DNA of 9,624 bases. It comes from CAZMUN01 sp964569815 (GTDB lineage Archaea; Iainarchaeota; Iainarchaeia; Iainarchaeales; GCA-2688035). Under the pieces are notes generated by a model. The model did no database searches. It was not told where the DNA came from and was given only the letters and a program-made list of their open reading frames with translations. Position numbers and translations under genes: made by a program. Positions 6,533 through 9,624 of the stretch are shown here, in pieces (positions within the stretch are counted from its first letter, which is position 1; every line of letters begins with the position of its first letter). The stretch is from the NCBI GenBank assembly GCA_964569815.1, contig CAZMUN010000041.1, positions 1 through 9,624 of the forward strand, in the 5' to 3' direction.

Positions 6533-6538
6533 ACCCCC
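6533..6538 (-). promoter_or_regulatory. Shine-Dalgarno-like GGGGGT of the 5733-6527 gene
   Basis: GGGGGT on the minus strand lies 5 nt before the ATG at 6525-6527. It decides the start against the in-frame ATG at 6579-6581. Confidence 0.6.
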
Positions 6539-6564
6539 ATTTAAAAGCATCCTTTTCTTTTTTT

Positions 6565-7434
6565 TTAGGACGCTGTTGCATTATAAGTCAAAGTTCCAGT
6601 GTAAGCGCCTGCAGGCTGCTGGTCCGGCACGTCAAGCCACATCCAAACGTCTTCAGAGTTTGAGTCGGGATAGCTTCCCCTGTTTAAGTCATCCATTACC
6701 AGGTCCTGGCCGCCGGTGAAAGGCGTTTCAATTGAAGAATCGTTCTGCAGGGCCCAGCTTTGGTTGTCGTCCCCAATGTAAACCGTTTGAGAAACATTCA
6801 GGTCTGTGGCCCTGATTGTTACGTCTATGTCCACGTTTCCGCTGTGGGTTGTCGTAATATAGGCGTTTCCCTCGCTTGAATTTATTGCATTGTCGGCAGT
6901 GTTTGGGTCTGCAGTGTAAGTGCCTGAGGCTGCATCCTCGCTTCTTGTAAGGTTCTGGTTTATTGATAGAGCTCCTGCCGGAATGCTGTTCCAGTCCTGT
7001 GCAGTGGAGTTGTCGTCAATCATGATAAAGATGTTTGCATCCCCGTTCAAAAACTTGGTTGTCCAGGCGGATTCAGGGATGTTAATGCAGTAAATGGTTC
7101 CGGCTTGAACACAGCCGTTGCTTGTTGCAAGCCAAATGTTGTCGTCAAGAATCGTCATCGTGTTGTGGTCCCAGTCTTCAGCATCTCCGTTCAAATCAGA
7201 GTCTGTGTAAAGCTCTATTCGCAGTGACTCCCAGTTTAGGTCATCCTGGCCGTTTGGGTCTGTGGCATTTACTTCCACTGTTAAATGGGTTTGGGGCTCA
7301 ATGGTTTTTGCATAGGAACAGGTTCCGTCACAAACCCTTATCTGGTCCACAACAGGGTTTTTGTTTCCAATGTTGGCGGTAATGTTTATTGCCGCCATAA
7401 GAGTTGGAACTAGTGCAATTGAAATTATTATCAA
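6565..7434 (-). CDS. Secreted WLDVP-type protein B (paralogue of the 7564-8580 product)
   Basis: This is a 289-aa protein if the TTG at 7432-7434 is the start. It is strongly similar to the neighbour at 7564-8580 over about 260 residues. Shared landmarks are VCDGxC (Cys35, Cys39), NGQ(D/N)DLN, EDWDHNTMTILDD, NGCVQxGxxYCI (Cys108, Cys116), WTTKFLNGDAN, the D/N-rich middle and the terminal WLDVP...GAYTGTLTYN. Residues 78-89 (DSDLNGDAEDWD) fit the 12-residue EF-hand/dockerin calcium-loop pattern, with acidic or amide groups at 1, 3, 5, 9 and 12 and Gly at 6. The start is uncertain. There is no ATG or GTG in the open frame upstream, TTG has no ribosome binding site, and the hydrophobic stretch continues upstream. 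A GGGGGT site stands 6 nt before an ACG at 7483-7485, which would give 306 aa and a better signal/anchor. No C-terminal membrane helix. Function unknown; an extracellular location is likely. Confidence 0.85.
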   Translation of the reverse strand: MIIISIALVPTLMAAINITANIGNKNPVVDQIRVCDGTCSYAKTIEPQTHLTVEVNATDPNGQDDLNWESLRIELYTDSDLNGDAEDWDHNTMTILDDNIWLATSNGCVQAGTIYCINIPESAWTTKFLNGDANIFIMIDDNSTAQDWNSIPAGALSINQNLTRSEDAASGTYTADPNTADNAINSSEGNAYITTTHSGNVDIDVTIRATDLNVSQTVYIGDDNQSWALQNDSSIETPFTGGQDLVMDDLNRGSYPDSNSEDVWMWLDVPDQQPAGAYTGTLTYNATAS

Positions 7435-7489
7435 TACAAACAGTGTTGAAAAAAGGTGCGAAGCGCAGTATCCTACTTTATCCGTTTTG

Positions 7490-7502
7490 AAACCCCCTTT
7501 TT
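7490..7502 (-). promoter_or_regulatory. Leader block with GGGGGT, shared with paralogue A
   Basis: The minus strand reads AAAAAGGGGGTTT here. The same 13 bases occur at 8595-8607 in the leader of paralogue A. The GGGGGT part (7492-7497) is placed correctly to serve an ACG at 7483-7485 and too far from the TTG at 7434. This suggests that translation of B begins upstream of the TTG. Confidence 0.5.
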
Positions 7503-7517
7503 TGTTTTCTTGACTAC

Positions 7518-7526
7518 TATATAAAA
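7518..7526 (-). promoter_or_regulatory. Probable TATA box of paralogue B
   Basis: TTTTATATA on the minus strand lies in the 129-nt gap between the paralogues, the longest gap of the cluster. Initiation about 25 nt downstream would fall near 7497, just at the GGGGGT leader block. A second TATA-like sequence, TTTATAAA (7538-7545), lies 20 nt upstream. Confidence 0.5.
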
Positions 7527-7563
7527 CTACTAGCTTATTTATAAACCTTTCTCAGCTTTCTTT

Positions 7564-8580
7564 TCAGCTCTGTTGGCTGTCGTATGTCAGGAACCCGGTA
7601 TAAGCTCCTTTTGGCGTTCCGCTTGGAACATCAAGCCAGTAGTATACTTCCTGCGTGTTTAAATCAGGGTATGTTCCCCGGGTCCAGTTTGAAATAATTG
7701 TGTCATGGCTGCCTGTGAATGGCGTGCTGTCTCCCACTACGTTGAAGATATGCCAGCTCTGGTTTTCGTCCTTTATGTTAAACTCGATTGTATTCAAATC
7801 GGTTGCAAAAACCGTTACATCCAGGTTTAAGTTTCCTGTGTGTGTGGAAAGAATATACTCGTTTCCGGTTTCAGTGCTTTCAAAAGCATTGTCAGGCGTT
7901 CCAGGGTCGGCGTTGTATGTTCCGGCTGTGCTGTCCTCTGCTCTTGAAGTAACTCCCTGCACTGACAGGGTGCCTGAAGTAAGCGCATTCCAGTCCCTGG
8001 CCTCTGAGTTGTCATCAACCCTCACGTAGAGGTTTGCGTCCCCGTTCAAAAACTTGGTTGTCCAAGAGCTTCCTGGAACGTTTATGCAGTAAACCGAGCC
8101 TGATTGAACACAGCCGTTGCCGTTTCCCAGGGAAACAGGGTCGTCAAGAATTGTCATCGTGTTGTGGTCCCAGTCTTCCGAAGAACCGTTCACGTCGGAT
8201 GCGGTGTAAAATTCCACGTGAAAGCTTTCCGTGTTCAAATCGTTCTGGCCATCCCTGTCTTCAATCACGGCCCTTACAGTGAAAGGGCTTTCAGGAGCCA
8301 AAGATTTCACCAAACCACAGCTTCCGTCGCATACCTGTATTTCGCCCACGCTTGGGGCGTAGTTTATGATTGTGTAAATCCAGCCAACCTGGGTCACAAA
8401 ATTTGGTGACGAAACAAGGCCGCCTGCAGTCTTTTCCCCTGAAACAAGTATGCGGTATGATTCAGAGCTTATCTGGTGCCCTGCGCTTGTTATGGTGACC
8501 TGGCTTGGGTCAATGTTGTAGGCCAGCAGAAAAGCAGGGAAAAGCAGAACCGTTAAGAGAAAAAAAGCCATTTTCTTCAT
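7564..8580 (-). CDS. Secreted WLDVP-type protein A (paralogue of the 6565-7434 product)
   Basis: This 338-aa protein begins with a clear signal peptide (MKKMAFFLLTVLLFPAFLLA). Residues about 28-72 hold a short segment with SESYRIL...SSPNFVTQVGWIY, a pattern seen at the N-terminus of many secreted prokaryotic proteins and missing from B. Residues about 76-334 align with B: VCDGSC (Cys84, Cys88), GCVQSGSVYC (Cys157, Cys165), EDWDHNTMTILDD, WTTKFLNGDAN and WLDVP...GAYTGFLTY. The calcium-loop-like stretch (127-138) has Ala at the first position where B has Asp, so metal binding may be weaker or absent. The four cysteines are conserved between the pair and probably form two disulfides. GGGAGG (8589-8594) lies 8 nt before the ATG. 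The gap to the upstream gene is 39 nt, so co-transcription is likely. No membrane helix follows the signal peptide. Role unknown. Confidence 0.9.
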   Translation of the reverse strand: MKKMAFFLLTVLLFPAFLLAYNIDPSQVTITSAGHQISSESYRILVSGEKTAGGLVSSPNFVTQVGWIYTIINYAPSVGEIQVCDGSCGLVKSLAPESPFTVRAVIEDRDGQNDLNTESFHVEFYTASDVNGSSEDWDHNTMTILDDPVSLGNGNGCVQSGSVYCINVPGSSWTTKFLNGDANLYVRVDDNSEARDWNALTSGTLSVQGVTSRAEDSTAGTYNADPGTPDNAFESTETGNEYILSTHTGNLNLDVTVFATDLNTIEFNIKDENQSWHIFNVVGDSTPFTGSHDTIISNWTRGTYPDLNTQEVYYWLDVPSGTPKGAYTGFLTYDSQQS

Positions 8581-8588
8581 TGGTTCTG

Positions 8589-8594
8589 CCTCCC
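8589..8594 (-). promoter_or_regulatory. Shine-Dalgarno site of paralogue A
   Basis: GGGAGG on the minus strand is 8 nt from the ATG at 8578-8580. It supports the 338-aa start. Confidence 0.75.
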
Positions 8595-8619
8595 AAACCC
8601 CCTTTTTAACATAAGTCCT

Positions 8620-8958
8620 TTACTGCTGTTGCGGCGGCGGCAAGCAAATTGGCGCGCCGAAGACGTTTCCTTGGGCGTCCTCCTGCCAGTACACGCCGGA
8701 TTGGAGTCCCATGCCCTCGCAAAACCTTGACAAAAGAATGCTTGCCTGTATATCTGACCTGTTCAAGTCTGCGGTAGTCAGGGTTTGTGTTTCTGACCTG
8801 TTCAAGTCTGCGGTAGTCAGGGTTTGTGTTCCGCCTGGCGAAGCCATTCCTGGTGTGCCTGTTGTCATTGCAATTCCGTAGCCTACTGTTATTCCTACAA
8901 TGACCAATGCTGCCATCATGGCCAGCTTTTTGCCGCTTAAGTCCATTTCCAGTTTCAT
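8620..8958 (-). CDS. Small single-pass membrane protein with 13-residue tandem repeat
   Basis: This 112-aa protein is not recognised by name. It has a short charged N-terminus (MKLEMDLSGKK), one hydrophobic helix (about 12-32), a Gly/Pro/Thr stretch, two copies of a 13-residue unit (TQTLTTADLNRSE at 44-56, TQTLTTADLNRSD at 57-69), and a C-terminal part with two cysteines (Cys80, Cys105) around VYWQEDAQGNVFG and a Pro/Gln tail. A charged N-terminus plus helix is compatible with a pilin-like or stalk-like membrane-anchored protein; no class III signal peptide is certain. An ATG at 8965-8967 directly abuts GGAGGT (no spacer). The ATG at 8956-8958, 9 nt from it, is therefore the better start. It is followed after 39 nt by paralogue A and preceded after about 40 nt by the beta-roll protein, so it probably belongs to the same operon. 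Confidence 0.82.
   Translation of the reverse strand: MKLEMDLSGKKLAMMAALVIVGITVGYGIAMTTGTPGMASPGGTQTLTTADLNRSETQTLTTADLNRSDIQASILLSRFCEGMGLQSGVYWQEDAQGNVFGAPICLPPPQQQ
8753..8830. repeat. Perfect 39-bp tandem duplication in frame
   Basis: Copies at 8753-8791 and 8792-8830 are identical over all 39 bp and directly adjacent. The unit is exactly 13 codons, so the reading frame is kept. Lack of any synonymous difference indicates a recent slippage or duplication event. Confidence 0.95.
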
Positions 8959-8967
8959 TTCTTTCAT

Positions 8968-8973
8968 ACCTCC
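8968..8973 (-). promoter_or_regulatory. Shine-Dalgarno site deciding the start of the 112-aa protein
   Basis: GGAGGT on the minus strand touches the first possible ATG (8965-8967) and lies 9 nt before the second (8956-8958). The second is the same distance as in alba and is taken as the start. Confidence 0.8.
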
Positions 8974-9000
8974 ATTTTACTTACTCTATTTTTTTCTCCA

Positions 9001-9624
9001 TTAACCACTTAATATTAACGCCGTGCCGTTGTAGTCAATGTATGCCTCACAGCTGTTGCTTGGGAAGCAAATCCTGTTAGCATCCCCGTTCATGCTCACT
9101 CCACGGTTTGGCCCGCTCGTTACATTCAGGTCTGAAACAATGTTTGCATCGTTTGCCACATTGAGGTCGTTGACTGCCACACTGTTCGGACTGCTGTTAA
9201 TAATGTTTTTGCCTAAAGCCACGCTTGCTTCACCCAGTGCTTGCACGTTGTATCCTAGTGCTATTGCTCCGTCATTGCCTGCTTTGAGCGTGCCGTCTTT
9301 TGCGTAACCCATTGCTATTGCTCCAGGGCTTCCGGCTGTAATGGTGCTTGCTGTGCTTTCTGATGCATGGGCAAGGCCCATTGCAATTGAACCGTATCCA
9401 CTGCTTGTAATGTATGCTGTGTTATTTGTACCTTGGGCTTTTCCTGCTGCTATTGAACCAGTTCCTGCGGCTGTTATGCTTGCGTTTCCCACGTCGCCTC
9501 TTGCATAGCCAAACGCCGTTGACCCGTAGTTTGAAGCCAGAATCTGGCCTGAGCTATCAGATGTTGTTGATGTTGCCATTCCAAAGGCTGTTGTCCCTTG
9601 CTGGCTTGCACTTATTCTTCCTAT
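9001..9624 (-). CDS. YadA-head-like beta-roll surface protein, C-terminal part (5' end outside the window)
   Basis: The visible part is 207 aa, open at the window edge; an internal ATG at 9579 is unlikely to be the true start because the repeat pattern continues above it (GTTAFG). The body is a series of GxxAxG units: GTTAFG, GSTAFG, GSIAAG, GSIAMG, GAIAMG, GAIALG, ASVALG, NSVAVN. Such repeats form the left-handed parallel beta-roll of YadA-type trimeric adhesin heads, and similar repeats are found in phage-tail-like and other surface fibres. Starts of successive units are spaced 24, 22, 22, 23, 18, 14 and 14 residues. After the roll comes NDLNVANDANIVSDLNV, then a short end with two cysteines (RICFPSNSC) and YNGTALILSG. 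No beta-barrel or membrane anchor follows, consistent with a non-outer-membrane archaeal setting. It is probably a secreted, trimeric fibre or adhesin. Attachment must lie in the missing N-terminus or through a partner. Confidence 0.85.
   Translation of the reverse strand: MGRISASQQGTTAFGMATSTTSDSSGQILASNYGSTAFGYARGDVGNASITAAGTGSIAAGKAQGTNNTAYITSSGYGSIAMGLAHASESTASTITAGSPGAIAMGYAKDGTLKAGNDGAIALGYNVQALGEASVALGKNIINSSPNSVAVNDLNVANDANIVSDLNVTSGPNRGVSMNGDANRICFPSNSCEAYIDYNGTALILSG

Noticed and set aside
6539..6546. TTTTAAAT as a TATA box for the 5733-6527 gene
   Set aside because: It is only about 12 nt from the ATG, so initiation would fall inside the gene. The GGGGGT site and the 37-nt gap fit co-transcription better.
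8753..8830. CRISPR array
   Set aside because: The two 39-bp copies are directly adjacent without spacers and lie in frame within a gene.
9001..9624. Bacterial trimeric autotransporter as proof of a bacterial genome
   Set aside because: Only the head-type repeats are present, with no barrel anchor. Alba, TATA-like boxes and the oligo-T terminator argue for an archaeon.

Overview
The window looks like a chromosomal segment of an archaeon. The clearest evidence is a textbook Alba chromatin protein at 379-651. TATA-box-like promoters, an oligo-T terminator directly after alba, several GGAGGT-type ribosome binding sites and at least two genes that look leaderless support this. A small-genome DPANN lineage (for example Diapherotrites- or Woesearchaeota-like) is my guess from the style of the secreted proteins; no marker in the window proves it.

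All nine recognisable genes lie on the minus strand, so transcription runs from 9624 towards 1. In transcription order they are: (1) the 3' end of a YadA-head-like beta-roll surface protein (9001-9624, cut by the window edge); (2) a 112-aa single-pass protein with a perfect 13-residue tandem repeat (8620-8958); (3, 4) two paralogous secreted proteins, A (7564-8580) and B (6565-7434 or longer), ending in a conserved WLDVP...GAYTG(T/F)LTY segment; (5) a membrane-anchored beta-sandwich protein with a four-cysteine mini-domain (5733-6527); (6) a 619-aa multi-Ig surface protein with a C-terminal anchor (3825-5684); (7, 8) two paralogous type I membrane proteins with two Ig-like ectodomains, one transmembrane helix and a large predicted cytoplasmic domain (2300-3739, 757-2265); (9) alba (379-651).

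Genes 1-8 read as one cell-surface locus. Every member has a signal peptide or N-terminal hydrophobic segment, except gene 1, whose N-terminus lies outside the window. Most are built of beta-sandwich domains, and four carry a C-terminal or central anchor helix. The same two-Ig module occurs in genes 6, 7 and 8, so the locus grew by duplication and domain exchange. Genes 3 and 4 are a second duplication, with nearly identical DNA blocks. Short gaps (30-48 nt) suggest co-transcription. Larger gaps and TATA-like boxes ahead of genes 4, 6, 7, 8 and 9 suggest internal promoters. The joint role (adhesion, cell-cell contact or envelope scaffold) is inference.

The right-hand end of the transcription direction (1-378) holds no convincing gene. 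It contains the alba terminator, a strong 16-bp inverted repeat at 15-65 and one weak 41-codon plus-strand reading frame.
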